From positions 764,444 through 802,277 of the forward strand of contig QEOQ01000191.1 of the NCBI GenBank assembly GCA_010279815.1: a DNA stretch of 37,834 nt, in the 5' to 3' direction. The notes under the pieces are model-generated. The model was not told where the DNA came from and ran no database searches. It worked only from the letters and a program-made list of their open reading frames with translations. This DNA is from Brachionus plicatilis (Eukaryota; Rotifera; Eurotatoria; Ploima; Brachionidae). This document shows, piece by piece, positions 10,231-24,760 of the stretch (position 1 is the stretch's first letter; each line of letters starts with the position of its first letter). The position numbers and the translations under genes were made by a program.

Positions 10231-13200
10231 CCATTAATTTTTCTTAATTTACACTAAGTTCGAATAACTTTTAAATATTACTTTGAGAATTCAATAAAGG
10301 TCGCTGTTAATAGAAAACAAATTAAGAATAAACGATAATTTCAATAAAAGGAATAAAAATTAAATAAAACTTAATCCCTAATTTTTTTGAATATATACGA
10401 ATAGTGGTTGTTAATTTGTTGTCTGTGGTATAAAATTGGGGGATCAGTAGGATGTCAGTTTTCTATAAATGTAAATTTTGATCATTTCGCTAAAAATAAT
10501 ATTAAAATTAACAAAACAAAAATCAAAAAACTTAGAAACTTCTTAATCAAATGATACGTTTTGATACTCGAGATAACTGAGATCTTTAATTTAAATCTAA
10601 ATACCATACTCTTGGACAAAAGCAAGACACATTTTTCGAAAGATATTGAAATTCTCTACACAAATAATGAGAGTCAGTTGGGAGTCAGTAGCAGAGTCAG
10701 GTTTTTAAAAATATAAGATATTCAATATTCAAAAAAATTAAAATCTTGGAAAAAAAACTTAACTTGACAATTATTTTACTATTTTGATATGAATTAATTA
10801 CATGTTCATATAAAATTTGATGAATATTTGATAAATTTGCTAATTTTTTCTTCCTAATTAATAAAATCAACAAAAATAATATTTTTTTTCATTCTAAATT
10901 TCTTATCGAATCAATTAATTTTTCGAATACTATAAGAGATAGATTTTAGAACTTCTTTTGACAGCCAAAGGTTTTTCATTTAACTTCGATGAACATCTCC
11001 CTCATTTGTTTATTAATTACGATATTAATTACAAGATATGAAAAAAATTCTTCCAAATTCTACCAAAATACACCTACTAACTATCAAGCAATAAAAATCT
11101 ATGCTTGTTTTATTTTCTTTACGCTTCTCATCTCTAGTTAATATTCTTGATGTTCCTATTTTAGAAAAAAAATTTAAAACATTTAATTTATTTTTTAATT
11201 TTTTTAATTTTCGTAGAATAATTTGATCATAAAATTCTTCGAAATGTTCGAAGAAAACTAAAACACATTTATTTCTATATTTCTAAAATATTTTTATTTT
11301 GTAAAAAGCAAAAAATTCGATTTTAACAAACAATTGTTAAATGAAAATTTTTGACAAGATTCAACTAAAAAAAACAGTTATCTGAATAAAACTTTAAGCT
11401 TAATTAAACATTTAACTTTGTCATAGCAAAGTTTAAATATTGTAAATCCTTCGAACAAATTTAATATGAAAAAAAACAATTTTTTTTTAAAGCTCTAAAC
11501 AAGCTTAATTTATTTGTAAATCATCTACATAATAAGTCAATTCGCTCTAAGACAACTAAAGTAACCTAAATTAGACAAGATATAACACTCTTATTTTTTT
11601 TTCTAGACTCTTTAAAAATTTCTAATTATTGAATAAAATAATTTTAAATTACAAAAACGATCACTTTTATAATATCTTTTTAATGCTTATATTTAGATCG
11701 CTAATTGAATTTCTGAGACGCTTATATTATGTCAAAAATAGATAGTTCTAAAATTAAAATTACTTTTTTTTGCATTGACTTAAAAACTATTCCTATTACT
11801 TAAAAATTAGAAAAAATTTTTTTGAAAAAAAAAAATTCAGCTTTTTCAAGCGAAAAAATCGGAAAAATCGAATAGTTTGTTCACATTGAAATAACAATAG
11901 CTCACATATAATGGTAAAAAGACTAGATGAACCATTTTTAAAATTTAATCGCCTTTTATTTTTTTTAGGTTTTAAAATTTTCGAATAAATAATCGCGAGG
12001 TGAAGTTCGATAAGATTTTATCAGCATTTTTCTCATGTAATTATTTGGTATTTAATGATTAGAGTGGAATTTTAAAACCATTTTTGAATAAATTTTGCCA
12101 AGAGCTGATTTTTTTAATTTGAAATATGCATCTTAAACTCTCATATTGAAAATCTTTACTTATCTAAACGCTTTCAAAAGCCATGGGTTTTAAACAACAT
12201 ATTTTATCTAGAATAAATGTTATGACGAACAATTTTATCTAAATGAGGATAGAATTAGTTTAGCTTAAGAAGTGGTTTTTTTCTGTAAAAAAAGTTGAAT
12301 TAAGTTAAAGAATAAAATATTATGGTAATTTATCCTTTTTGATTGGTACCGAGGCTTGTTTACTAAAGAACCAAAATTTGGTATCAACTAAACCGAATGA
12401 TTTATTTTATTCAAAGATAAGGAAAAAAATTTAGCTAAAAAATATTTATCATCCTTGTACATCAAAGAACAATAAATCATCGAAAAATTAAAAAAAAATG
12501 TTAGAATTTGTTAATTTTTCATTTACTATTAAAAATGGAAAATATCAATCATAAAATTTCGATTGAAATATTTTTAAGTTTTGCTTTTAAGTGTTTTTTT
12601 TAGGAGAAAAAAAGATGAAAAATAGCGTTCAAATTTATTGTTATGTAATGAAAAATGTTAAACGTTTTTTAAACCTCTAGAAAATTGAGCTAAATTTTTC
12701 AAATTTTTTTATTTAAATCACCTTTAAGTTTGAGAATTCACTTATTAGATTAGCTTTGTAATTTATATAGGTAATTGATTTTTTTTTATTTTGCCCAAAT
12801 TTGGACAATACGTTTATCTAAAGTAAAATATTGAATTTTTTTTTATTAATTTTTTATCTTATCTTAGATTAGTAGAATTGTTATTGCAAGCTTAAATTCT
12901 ATTTAAAACCAGATTTTTTTCATAACACAAATGTTTATGAGATTTTAATGTATTGTTAATGACTTTATGAAAGATTAGTTATAGAGAAGTTTGTAAATTA
13001 TCTCTAAAATAAAATAAAATGCGAAATTTTAAATTGCTCTTAAACAAAATCTATCTAGTAAACAATCTGAACAAAGTCTTAAAAATATTTAAAAAAAAAG
13101 CTGGAGGATTTTAGAAGATCTGAGGTGTACATGCGAAAAAATTGCTTATACATGTAGATTAATTAAAGTAGTATAAATTTTTTGTTAAGATTCTAGAGAA

Positions 13201-14440
13201 AAAAAATTCAGTGCAAGGATAGTCGATATTCAGTGCAGGGATTTTTATTTTCTATATTAAAAAATAAATTAAGCAAATCTAATCTGATGGAAAAAAATGA
13301 ATTACATTTTAGTTTTTATAAATTTCATTCCCGTATCCTAGTGCTTGATTTTAATTTAAATAAAAACCTGTAGCTCCAAAATAATTTTTAAACATTACTG
13401 TTTCATTGTAAATAAAAAAATAAAAATAATGATCAAACAAACAGATATTTTGGATTAGCTTCAATCTTAAGGAATATTTTGATTATAAAAAATATCTTTT
13501 CTTGGTTGAGTATCTTTTCTTTGATGCAAAAAATAAAATAAATTAATCAAAAATCAAAAATTTTTTTACAATATTATTGGTAATTTTTTAGTTTTGATAA
13601 ACTAGTTTTTGTTTCAAAAAATCAGAAAATTGATCAGAAAGATCACAAAAAACTTTTTTTAAAATTAAAGTTATATTTAATGATTTTCATTTTGCAGAAT
13701 CCGTGTATTGACTGTACAAAAAATTTAAAGGATCGATGACATCAATTTTAAGTTATCAAATAGTTATTCTTTTTGATGCATAAGAGTTATGATTTTCTGA
13801 TGGAAAATATAATGTGAAATCTCTTCTTGAACTAAGTTATCCGAAAAATTGATTTTAAATCAAAAGACCTTTTAAAGTTCAAAATAAAACTTTTGTATCA
13901 AAATATTAAGATTCAAAATATTAAAATTTTTTACTATAATTTTTTTTGTGGTAAAATTGTTTGTTGATCTACAAAATTATTCAAATTTAAATGATCAACA
14001 TTTTATTAAAATCGAACTCTTACCGCGTATATCCTTGTACAATAGTAAGTATTCACAATTCCAAATTCACCAATTTTATGCACCAGCGATCTCATGGTAA
14101 AAAGACCGTAAAATGTTCTTTTATCCTGATTTGGTTTTAATGCAGAGTTAAAAAATAAAATTAAAAATTAAAAATTAAGCTAAAAACATTTAATAATTAA
14201 ATATGTTAAATTATTTATATGTTTTTTTTTCACCAAATTTTTCCCAACATTGTATTCATATTTTACCTTAAATACGGTTTAGGTATCTAACTTTAAATGT
14301 TACCATATTTTACCTTAAAAAGCTAAATTCATCGTATGGTATAGCTTCCCATAATTATATACCAAGTAAAATATTCTGCTTGATTTTATTAATTGTTAAG
14401 AAATGGACAAATTAGACAAATACTTAATTTTTAATTGTAT
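10231..14440. other. Long gene-empty AT-rich stretch
   Basis: Over 4 kb with no exon I can support: no frame of protein-like composition, no RNA gene and no confident transposon end. Minor features are three GAGTCAG copies within 30 bp (10671, 10682, 10694) and scattered homopolymers. Diverged repeats below the limit of reading by eye are likely. Confidence 0.45.
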
Positions 14441-14448
14441 AATATGGT

Positions 14449-14454
14449 TTTATT
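14449..14454 (-). terminator. Likely poly(A) signal of the SLC35A-type gene
   Basis: AATAAA on the minus strand about 70 nt after the stop codon. A second AATAAA overlaps 14517-14522, but it lies almost at the stop, so the distal one is the better candidate. Confidence 0.5.
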
Positions 14455-14524
14455 CAATAAAAAATGCTAAAATATTAAATAATTTAAAATGAATCTCTAA
14501 ATTTTAACAATCAGAATTTATTTA

Positions 14525-15754
14525 CTAAACATTGTTCTGTAAATTATTCTTTGACTTATCATTTAAAGTGTGTAAAGCAGAACTATTCTGCGGTGGATTT
14601 TGAACTGGATTTTTTGAATATAACCAAGTGGCTAGCGAAACAATGCCTATGGCCACTATAGTTGATAAATCTAGCGGAATGTCGAATATAATCCAGGATA
14701 AGACCCCTGTAAACATCAACTCCAGAGCACTGGCAAACGTTTTCAGAATCGAATTTAGATTTTTCAGAAAAAAGCTTGTTACTATTCCAATTGCTGCATT
14801 GTTTATCATAATCAGGACAACTTTGAAGTTAAAAACTTGACTGAGAGATTCGATAGAAAAGGCCTCTATCAGGCCACCTCGGCTCCCGTCATTGGGGACA
14901 TATAAACACAATAAAAACACATTGCATATTATTGAATCAATATACATGAACACATTTTGTAGCATTATATCCACATTGTTATCTTTTTCTTTAAGAATGT
15001 ACTCGTTGTAGACTCCAGCAAAGCATGAGGAGAATACTTGCACCAAAATCAAAATCAAACTGGTGTTCACATAATCTCCCAATTGCATTTCCTTGGTGGA
15101 ACTAGACGTGTGTGAATAGCTTATTTGTTTTATTATGCATCCGACAGTAAGTAAAATAAGTGACATCCATTGAATTTGGCTAAGTCGTTTGGAGAATAGA
15201 ATTTGGAAAACAACGCCAGTAACCACCACTCGAAATTGAAGGAGAAGAAAATATGTTGTAGGATCATATGAGCTCAAATTGACAAAAGTGAGGTTATTGT
15301 ATAAACAATACAAAAAACTCGGTACAAAATATTTCATAAAAACTATTTTTTTTAAATTAAAAAATTTTATAATAATACATTTTTTGATTACTTTTTTGGT
15401 TTTTTGTTAACTCGTTCCACATTGTTAACAAAGAATTACTTAAAAAAAAATTTTAGAAAATTTTTCACTAAAAAGATGATGTCATACTTTTTTAAATAAG
15501 CTGCACTTGAAAATATGAGTTTTAGAAATTCTGTCAAAAGAACCACAGTAATCGGATTATAATTAAATTTGTTGTCTTTATTTTTACTAGCGGTGACCAA
15601 AAGACCTAAAAGAACTCTATTATAAATTTGAGTAAATTTTTTTCTAAAAATTACCTTGGTTAATAAACAAGGCCATGTAGGCTATGAAGACAACAAAACT
15701 CAATTTTGTTGGAAACAAATTTTTCAAGCTCGACATTGGGTTTTTGCTGCTCAT
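14525..15754 (-). CDS. Nucleotide-sugar transporter, SLC35A family
   Basis: Predicted Golgi/ER antiporter that exchanges a cytosolic nucleotide-sugar for the luminal nucleoside monophosphate. Four exons on the minus strand: 15655-15754, 15488-15605, 15392-15438, 14525-15342, all GT-AG and frame-consistent, giving 360 residues, the usual SLC35A size. All three introns are exactly 49 nt. The N-terminus has the family's first membrane segment (LSFVVFIAYMALFINQG, about residues 17-33). VPSFLYCLYNNLTFVNL near residue 90 matches the conserved VPS-YNN region, and an AGVYNEYILK motif lies in the middle, as in UDP-galactose, CMP-sialic acid and UDP-GlcNAc carriers. About ten hydrophobic segments are visible. 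I chose the ATG at 15754 because it is the first in-frame one in the exon; the frame stays open upstream, so a further 5' exon is possible. Substrate cannot be read from sequence alone. Confidence 0.85.
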
Positions 15755-18000
15755 TTCTTCATTTACTTCACCAGAATCTTCATTACAAAAAATGGTTGTT
15801 TTAATTTCATCAAGCTAAAATTTTTGTTTTTTTTTTATGATAGACCAAGTAAACTTAAAGCAGAGCTCGTTAAATTCAAACGACTTTTATCTTTTTAGAC
15901 CCAGATAAATTTATAATTAACATTTAGTAAAATTAAAATATTTTATTCAATTTGTTCTTGAATTAAAAAAGCATAATTAATTGACAAGGATTGAAATTTT
16001 TAACACAAAATCTCAATTTAGAAAATGAGATCAATTGAAACTGCAAAAAAAAACAAGAACAGAATCTTTTAGATTCATTAAAAACAGTAGTGTTGGCATA
16101 CTAAAATGAAGCGTAAGAATATGCTAAGTATTTTGAATTTTTCAAACAAAAACAAATTTTTAAATTATCTGATGGGAATATGCTAAATTATAAAGTTAAA
16201 ATATTGCATATTTTTGTCTTGAAGTTTAAGGTGATATAATCAATAAAAACAAAGTTTTTTTTAAAAATATTTTTTTTAATTTCTTTTATTCTTTTATTCC
16301 TATGATTTTTTTGATTTTTATTTATTTTAATCTTCTTGTGTCTATCAAATTTTTTTGGTTATTTTCGATTAAACAAAAATTCCCATAATAAATATTAAAT
16401 ATTTACTTGGATGCATGATGCGTGGCACACACTTTTTATTTTCGGAGTTTTGCGCATAAACTTATTTGATATAAATATTGCCTCGAAAAAATATTTAGTA
16501 TAGTCATTGTTAAAAATTAAGTACTTTTTTATTGAATATTTTACTACAAATTAAGAAATAAAAATTGCTTTAAAGCCTGTAGAAAGTTTACTTCCTTTTT
16601 TTGACTTAATTATTTAAAATAATTAATTGAACATAATCAAATTTAATTAAAAAATTTTAATTTAAACATTAAAATGTTAAATTTTTTCAGCTAAATAATT
16701 TTTCCTCTTAACACAATTGAACTTAATTTTAATTTTATTCTTTTTACAAATAAAAGGAATTAAATTTAAATTTTATTTTGAAAAAAATCAAGTTTTAATC
16801 GGTGTTTTATGGACAGGTGCACTAGCCTGTTGATTAATTTTGAAACTTGCCAAAAACTTAAGAACAATCTTAGCAATTTTTATAATATAATTCCTACAAA
16901 AGATAGTCTAAGTCCTAAATAATTAATTTATTTTAAACTCCTTTGTGAGATTTTTTTGGTTCTTTTAGTCAATGAGTTTTAAAATGACTGCAGATAATTT
17001 TCTCCTGAATGAAACTGCTAAAAAAATGCGTAGTTTCCATAGAAAATATTCATATCTAGAAATTTCATATTCATAATTTTAAATTTACGTGCAATTTTAA
17101 GTTAATGCAGTTTTTCCAAGGTATGATATATTTATTCGCAGACAAAGTGAAGGCAAATATAGCTTTAATATGTAAAAAAATTTAAAAAAAAAACACCAGA
17201 ATCAAGCTTTGTTGTCTTAGCAAAAAACAATAACCATTCTTAAAATTTTTTTAAAAATTGTTATTATTAACAGTATATGTTTGTTTTTATTTCCATTCAA
17301 AAAAAAATTAAATAAAAAAGATTGAAAAAAATCCGTACGATCTTTGAGTGTAAGAATAGTCGGATAATTTTTCTGAATGTCTCTTCCAAAATTATAATGG
17401 CTTTCAATAAAGGTACCGAAATTTCAATATTTTAAAGTTGTTGTTGTGGTTATTGTCAACTTTTAGTCACTTTGATAAATTAAGCCATTAGTATAAAAAA
17501 GTTGTTCAAAATTCCTTTCAAACTGCTTTTAATAAAGTTATTATAATGTAAGATATTGAATTTTTAAACTAAATTATATATTAATTATTTAGCTATCAAT
17601 TAACAAAAATATGTGAATATTTAAAATTTTAGTGTCAATGGTGTAAATAAGAAAACGATTCGAAAATTATTTTGACGATTTTTTTAATTTTTCCTTTATG
17701 AGTTCACAAACGAAAAAGTTTTTTTTTATTTAATTGAAAATAAATTTTTTAAGGGTTTTAATAAGTTTATGGTATATTTTTGGAAAATTTATAATCTTTA
17801 TATGAATAGCTTTGTTGTCGAAAAATAATAATAGTTTTAGAAAAATATAATTTTTATTGTTATCAAATATTGGAAAACACATATAATTCATTTTTTTTTG
17901 AACAAACATCTCTTTTGGCATGCTCATGGTCTCAGGTGGAAAAGTATTTAACAAATTTTACGTTTTAGGAAATATTTAAAAAAAAAAATACTAGATAATT
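15755..18000. other. Intergenic stretch between the SLC35A-type gene and HPD
   Basis: No exon or RNA gene recognised. The open frame at 17730-17954 (-) is rich in Ile, Lys and Phe and has no family signature. The two genes are both on the minus strand but separated by over 2 kb, so there is no sign of an operon. Confidence 0.45.
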
Positions 18001-18006
18001 TTTATT
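18001..18006 (-). terminator. Likely poly(A) signal of HPD
   Basis: AATAAA on the minus strand about 40 nt beyond the HPD stop codon. Confidence 0.5.
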
Positions 18007-18046
18007 AACTAAAATTTTTTTAATAAAATTTTTATAAAATTAAAAC

Positions 18047-19461
<1,415 letters not shown>

Positions 19462-20529
19462 TTTTAAATTGGAATATAACTAAATAAGAAGAAATTAACT
19501 AAATTTTTGGTTTAAATAGAATTCCAAAGAATAAGGGTGTGATATGCAGATAGTATATTAATATGTTTTATGTTCTGATTTTATGATTTTTTTTTAATGT
19601 AAATTATGCTGCAAGTTTTTTGAGTTTTAAAAAAATTAAGCATAAATTTATTCCAAACTGTTTTTACCAGCTAATCTGCCGAGATTGGATTGACAAATAA
19701 TTTCAAAGTTTTGTCTAAAGATATTTAAAAAGCACACCTAATTTTGGAACCATTAGTTTATGAAAATTTATTTTTTTAAAAACTTGATATTCCATTTTCC
19801 AGGTTCTATTTTTTTCAAATAGAATTAGAACTCTTTGAAAATTTAAATTCAAAAACGTGAAAGACATTGAATGTGTCTTATGTTTTTTAAAAGCTTTTTG
19901 CTCCAAAATTTTGTGCTGTCAGACTAGAAATTTTAGCGTCTGTTTGAATGCACTTAAACAAAAAGAAAAAGAAAAAATACAGGATCATGTCAATTTCATT
20001 ATAAATTTTTGAATCAAAATAAAGTGTCAATTGAGCCACCAAAAATATATTTAATAGTTATTTGGCATATGATAATGGTGTCTAAAGGGGTTATGTGTCA
20101 ATAGGGTGGCCAAATTTGAAAAACTGCTATATCTCCTTCATTTTAAAAGATAGTTTATAAAAAATATGTTAACATGAAGAATTGGAAGATAGGAATCGAA
20201 TGATATGTGTGATATATTTTCAAAAAAAATTAAAAAAATTTTTTTTTCTCTTAAAGTTTGATTACGTCTAATGAGGTGAAAAAGTCTCGAATTAGTAATT
20301 CGGCAAAAACGATTTAAAGGTCCTTGGTACAACTTAAGGTCTGACTTAATTCCTATTTATTCGATTAAGCATATGTTCAAGTATATTTATGGGAATATTT
20401 TCAGAATTTTAGAATTTCAGGTCTACGAAACCGGTCATCATTCCATTTGAAATAAAATAATTTAATCATCGTATTTAAATTTTTTTTTTCCATTTTTATC
20501 ATGTCACTAAATTAATTTAACAAGTGAAC
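19462..20529. other. Intergenic stretch upstream of HPD
   Basis: Nothing convincing beyond the 5' flank of HPD. Short open frames at 19715-19906 and 20138-20332 (-) are low-complexity. No TATA box can be singled out in such AT-rich DNA. Confidence 0.4.
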
Positions 20530-20689
20530 CCATTTTTTGTAAGGAATTTATAACATTTTTATTTAGTATCCAATGTTTTTTATTAGATTCAATGGTAATG
20601 ATCATCAAAGATATTTATTCTAAGTGAATAGCTCACTTCTATAATTTTACATCATGTAAAAATATGGGAAATGGTAAGACATTTGAAAT

Positions 20690-21122
20690 TTTTGGTTGAA
20701 ATCATTTGAAATCAAGATTGGATTTTTGGCATAGAGAAGAAGAGAATAGGAAAAAGCTTGGTTAATGGTGTTTCTAGAATTCAAAAATCAGCACAAGATA
20801 CATTGTTTTTATTCATTATTTTTGCAAAACACTATTTATCATTTTTTTAGTTCTTTTTAGTTTTTATGTATCAACATTATCAATTTATATTTATTTTTAT
20901 TTTATTTGTCTTTTGTATTGATATTTTTTTTAATTTTTATCCATGTGAACGGTTATTAAGGGCAGTCGAGAAATTAGTTAAGAGAATAGGTTCAAATGTT
21001 ATGATTCCCAGGCTCAGAGGCTCATAACATTACAGGTACTCTGGCTGCTACAGTTGAATGTTTTTTTTTGGGGCTCTGGCCCACGTTCCAGCTTGTGGGT
21101 TTCCACGCAGCAAATTTATTAC
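20690..21122. mobile_element. Unidentified insertion in repeat copy B
   Basis: Absent from copy A between about 4070 and 4080. Its right third (20950-21110) is unusually GC-rich for the region and contains an inverted pair, TGTTATGA ... TCATAACA, around a CAGGCTCAGAGGC core, then a stretch with GGCTCTGGCCCACG. Read on the minus strand it ends in an A-rich tract, so a retroelement 3' end of a different family is possible. Family unknown. Confidence 0.4.
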
Positions 21123-21390
21123 TACTCCTATTACTACATATAATCGAATAGCCTTTTAACTATTAGATGCTTGCTAATTAAATTTTCTTAAAATTAACTC
21201 AGTAAGAAAAAAAAATTATTAGCCTCAGACTAAAAAACTCAAGACCTTTAAAAATCTAATGTATGAAGTATTAAAAAAAAAAATTTAAAAATTTAATAAA
21301 AGATCTCAATGCTGAATAATTCAAAATAAAAGGTAGCAATACTAAAAGGAAATAAATATATGTACAAAAAAATTTCAGATTTCAAATTTC

Positions 21391-21545
21391 AAATTTTTTG
21401 TTTTATCTGTGGCGAGCTAAAGCTCCTTCAGATTAAAAAAAAATATAAAAAATAAAATAAAATAAAAATGTGAAGAAAAAATAAGATAAAAAAAATTAAA
21501 ATAGACAAATTAAAATGAAAAAAGTAATCTCAAGGAAGGCGCTCA
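21391..21545 (-). mobile_element. 5'-truncated LINE 3' end
   Basis: On the minus strand: an A/T-rich 3'UTR, then CTGAAGGAGCTTTAGCTCGCCACAG, then an A-rich tail. It is the same end as the LINE at 190-1752, inserted in repeat copy B. Boundaries are approximate and no clean target duplication was seen. Confidence 0.65.
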
Positions 21546-21730
21546 CCTCCTTTTTACTGTTGATAATTAAAAAAATTTTTTCTTACTTTTATATTTTTAA
21601 AAAATAAGATAAGATACGATATTTTAGTTTCAACTTAGTCTCGAGTTTGTTTCCTAAATATTTCACATCGACATTCTAATTTTACTTACTTTTAATTTCA
21701 GGCATATTTAATAATTAATAAACTATATTG

Positions 21731-24640
21731 AATATTATAATTTAATATGTTCAGAGAGCGAAATCTTTTCACTGAAACATTAAATATTTTGAAACTATGA
21801 TTTTAGTACTAAATTCTTAAATAAGAAAGGCCTATAATTTTTTATAGTTAACTTCACTAAATTTACTTATATCTATTTAAAATAGATTTTAGCGATTAGA
21901 ATAAAATAAAAATACTTTTTTTATTTAAAAGTTTTTTAAATAAAAAAGTTTTAATATCGAAAAAAAATTAAAATCACTTATAATAACTTTTTAACTTAAA
22001 AATATTCGGTGGCTTTTTCTTTCTTTTTAGTCTTTATCTTTATCTAGCAATTGTTTGAGTGTCCATTCTTTAAATAAAATCACTAATTTTCTTTTAAAAT
22101 CAATCATTTTAGAATTAAGTGAAAAAATCTTATTTAAATTTTGGAAATAATTCCTATATCAAAAAAGGTTTTTAAATGAAAAAAAAATTTTTTAAATCAA
22201 AATTTGTTTACTAATAAAAAGTTATTTTAAATTAATAAAGAATAACTAAAATTACTTTTTAAGTGATAAAAAAAAGAATTAAGAAATTATTTTAAAATTA
22301 AATCTAAATCATTATTTTCAAATTTAATGCTAAATGAGTTTAATATTACAAGAAAATAAAACTAGATAAAATTAATACAACGTTAAATCAGTACTTATTG
22401 AAATTAGAATATTTTGCTAATTGTAAATTTTATCTAACATTTAAAAAACTTAAGTAAAATACATAAAAAATTGATTTATCATTTTTAATTTTTGTTTAAA
22501 AATTTTTTTTGTATCTGATTTCTTATGTATTATAAGCTGATTCATGCTGTTCTTCATTAATCTTTGAAATCTTTAAATTATCTAATTAATTAAAAAAATC
22601 CAATTTCAAAAAAGCCAACTTTTATACTAAGCAATTTTGGTTTGGGATTAAAGTTGGAAAAACTCAAACAAACAGGTTTAAAAATGTAATTGCCATCTTA
22701 GAAATCTTAACAAGTTTATTTTCACAATTAAAAAATTGGAAAATTGAGGTTCATGATCAAATATAAATTTCCAATCAAAATTTTTAGTTTTTGATGTAAA
22801 AAAAAATTGTATTTTTAATCAATTTTTTTAAATAAATGAATAAAGTTTTTTAACACGATTTGTTTAACCTTTAATTGCAAAAAAAAATACATAAATTTTT
22901 ATCTTAAGTAAAAATAATATCTTAATAAATATTTTGAAATTTTGCAATACAAAATTTATTACGCTGTTATTTATTTTAATTAATCTTAGGACTTCTAAGA
23001 TCAAATGATATGATTTAAAGCCATAATTTGGATACCTTATTGTGGATTTTATATTTTAAAATTTGTCAAAGTTTTCAAAAAAGTATTTAAGAAGAACCAA
23101 TTAAATATCAACTAAATATTAATTTCTACGATCAGCGCAAATTCAAGCGATGAGAATTGAATTTTTGTTCAAACAATTTTTTTTTATATAATTTAATTAA
23201 TTTTATTTAAAAGGTTCATCTGAACCTAAATGTTTTTCACTTAAATATTAAGAAATAAGAATTAAAGAGAGATTTAACATTTAACTTAAATAGCTATAAT
23301 TTTTTAGGAGACAGATTTCATTTTTTTTCTAAATAGTTAATTAAGTCTTTTAAATAAAAAATATCACAATTTAAATAAATTTATTTTTTTATTATACAAA
23401 TTGGTTTTTTATATAAAAATCTAAGGCTAAATTACAACAACATTTAAAAATTTCAAATACATTGTTATTGTCTAGTGAAAAATAAAGTCTAAAACTATTT
23501 ATTTTGTTGTCTAATTTCAGTATTTAATGTCAAAATTTAATTTTTTTTTTAAAGTGAGTCTTTTTGTACGCTTCTAAAAGTCTTTAAAAAAATAAATATA
23601 AAAACTAAAACCTAAAAATTGTTCAGAATTTTCCTAGTTTCAGAATCTGTATAGAAAAGTATATGTTGAGGGGTAAACAAAAAAGTAGATTCAAAAAAAA
23701 ACTGAAAATGCCTAAAATTGCAGATTTTTCGGCTAAATTAGTGTAAAAAATTTAGCCCTTTTCTTTTCACATCAAACTGTAGAAAATTCATTTCTCTATT
23801 AGATGGCATGTTGCATTATGAAGATTTATATTTTTTTCAATGACTATTTTGTCGCAAATTTGAATTGTTTAGCTTGAATATCTTGTGAGATATTTTTCAA
23901 ATAATTCTTTTTTCAATTTCTCTTTTAATTTTTAAATGAAAACTTTTATAAAGTGTTAAGGTTCACGTGGTGCAAAACTTCCACACTATCTTAATCGAAT
24001 AAAATAGATCTCATTTTTTGATTCTCCATATATAAAAGCCTATAAAAAAATTTTTTAGGCTGGTAAAAAAAAAAAAAAATTTTGGACTAGGGAGGTCCGA
24101 ATTTAAGCGACCCACTCAAAAGTTGGTCTCATTTGAGTGTCTACAAGTCAATAATAAAAAAAATTAATAAAAAAATAAAAGCATTTAAATTTTTTTTTAA
24201 TTATTCTCCAATTTTGTCATCGGTTTAAATGAATTATTGCTAATACATAAATTGTATTTCAAATTTCTTGAGTAATTTTTCACCAGTTTATCTTTTGAAT
24301 TTAGAGGTTAGTTGTTATAAACCAACATATAAAATAAAATTATTCTCCCAAATGTTCTATGTTGAAGCCAATAAAGACCATACCCTACTAAAAAGGCGTT
24401 CAATTAAAATATTTTTAATCAACTTAATATTGCTCATCATTAAAGGTCCGATTTTTAAGCTTATGACGACTATTTTCCTTTTGAATTAATTTTTTTAATT
24501 ATTGGATAAAAAGAATAGTTTGGTCATGGAGTAACGGTGGCATTTTTTTAAATATCTAAGGGAAAAGGAATCTTATCAATTTGACCAAATACCTACAAAA
24601 TTAATTGAATTAATAAAATATTATTGTAAACTTTTTTTAT
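21731..24640. other. Gene-empty AT-rich stretch
   Basis: Almost 3 kb without a supportable exon or RNA gene. The frame at 24268-24489 (+) is more varied than most but matches no family I know. Confidence 0.45.
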
Positions 24641-24760
24641 TTAGTAAAATAGTTTAAGTCCTCTGAGGATAACGCCGCCAATGCCACCACCGTTCCGTTT
24701 ACCAACACCGCAAAAACCAAAGTGTTTCTTTTTCAAATTCGAAGATGCTAATAATATTTT
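24641..24760 (-). CDS. Possible small exon: Gly-rich peptide in a GC-richer patch
   Basis: A short minus-strand frame ends at the TAA at 24641-24643 and reads KKKHFGFCGVGKRNGGGIGG followed by VILRGLKLFY. It is notable only because about 50 bp here are far richer in G and C than anything nearby and use GGC/GGT glycine codons, which chance AT-rich frames do not. A possible splice acceptor (TTAG) lies just upstream near 24770. No start codon or partner exon can be fixed. It might be a last exon of a small secreted or Gly-rich protein, or part of a repeat: part of the sequence recurs inverted at about 24527-24546. Confidence 0.2.
   Translation of the reverse strand, partial: KILLASSNLKKKHFGFCGVGKRNGGGIGGVILRGLKLFY

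Larger units (their letters stand above)
20530..21730 (-). repeat. Dispersed repeat, copy B (inverted relative to 2900-4230)
   Basis: This is the reverse complement of the repeat at 2900-4230, recognisable from ACATCATGTAAAAATATGGG (20649-20668) outward. Relative to copy A it carries two extra blocks: about 430 bp at 20690-21122, and a LINE 3' end at about 21391-21545. The collinearity of the remaining blocks makes a shared origin clear. Confidence 0.65.

Noticed and set aside
12340..12400. Similarity of AACCAAAATTTGGTATC to 36300-36325
   Set aside because: Shared mainly through the self-complementary ACCAAAATTTGGT core; too short to call a repeat family.
14628..14840. Plus-strand frame opposite the SLC35A exon
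   Set aside because: Antisense shadow of a well-supported coding exon.
17730..17954. Minus-strand frame between the SLC35A-type gene and HPD
   Set aside because: Begins plausibly (MLNTFPPETMSMPKEM) but then is low-complexity, with no family signature and no splice partner that keeps frame.
20940..21010. Possible tRNA-derived SINE head (TAGTTAAGAG and GGTTCAAAT)
   Set aside because: The A-box-like and B-box-like sequences lie only a few bases apart, too close for a tRNA promoter, and no cloverleaf can be drawn.
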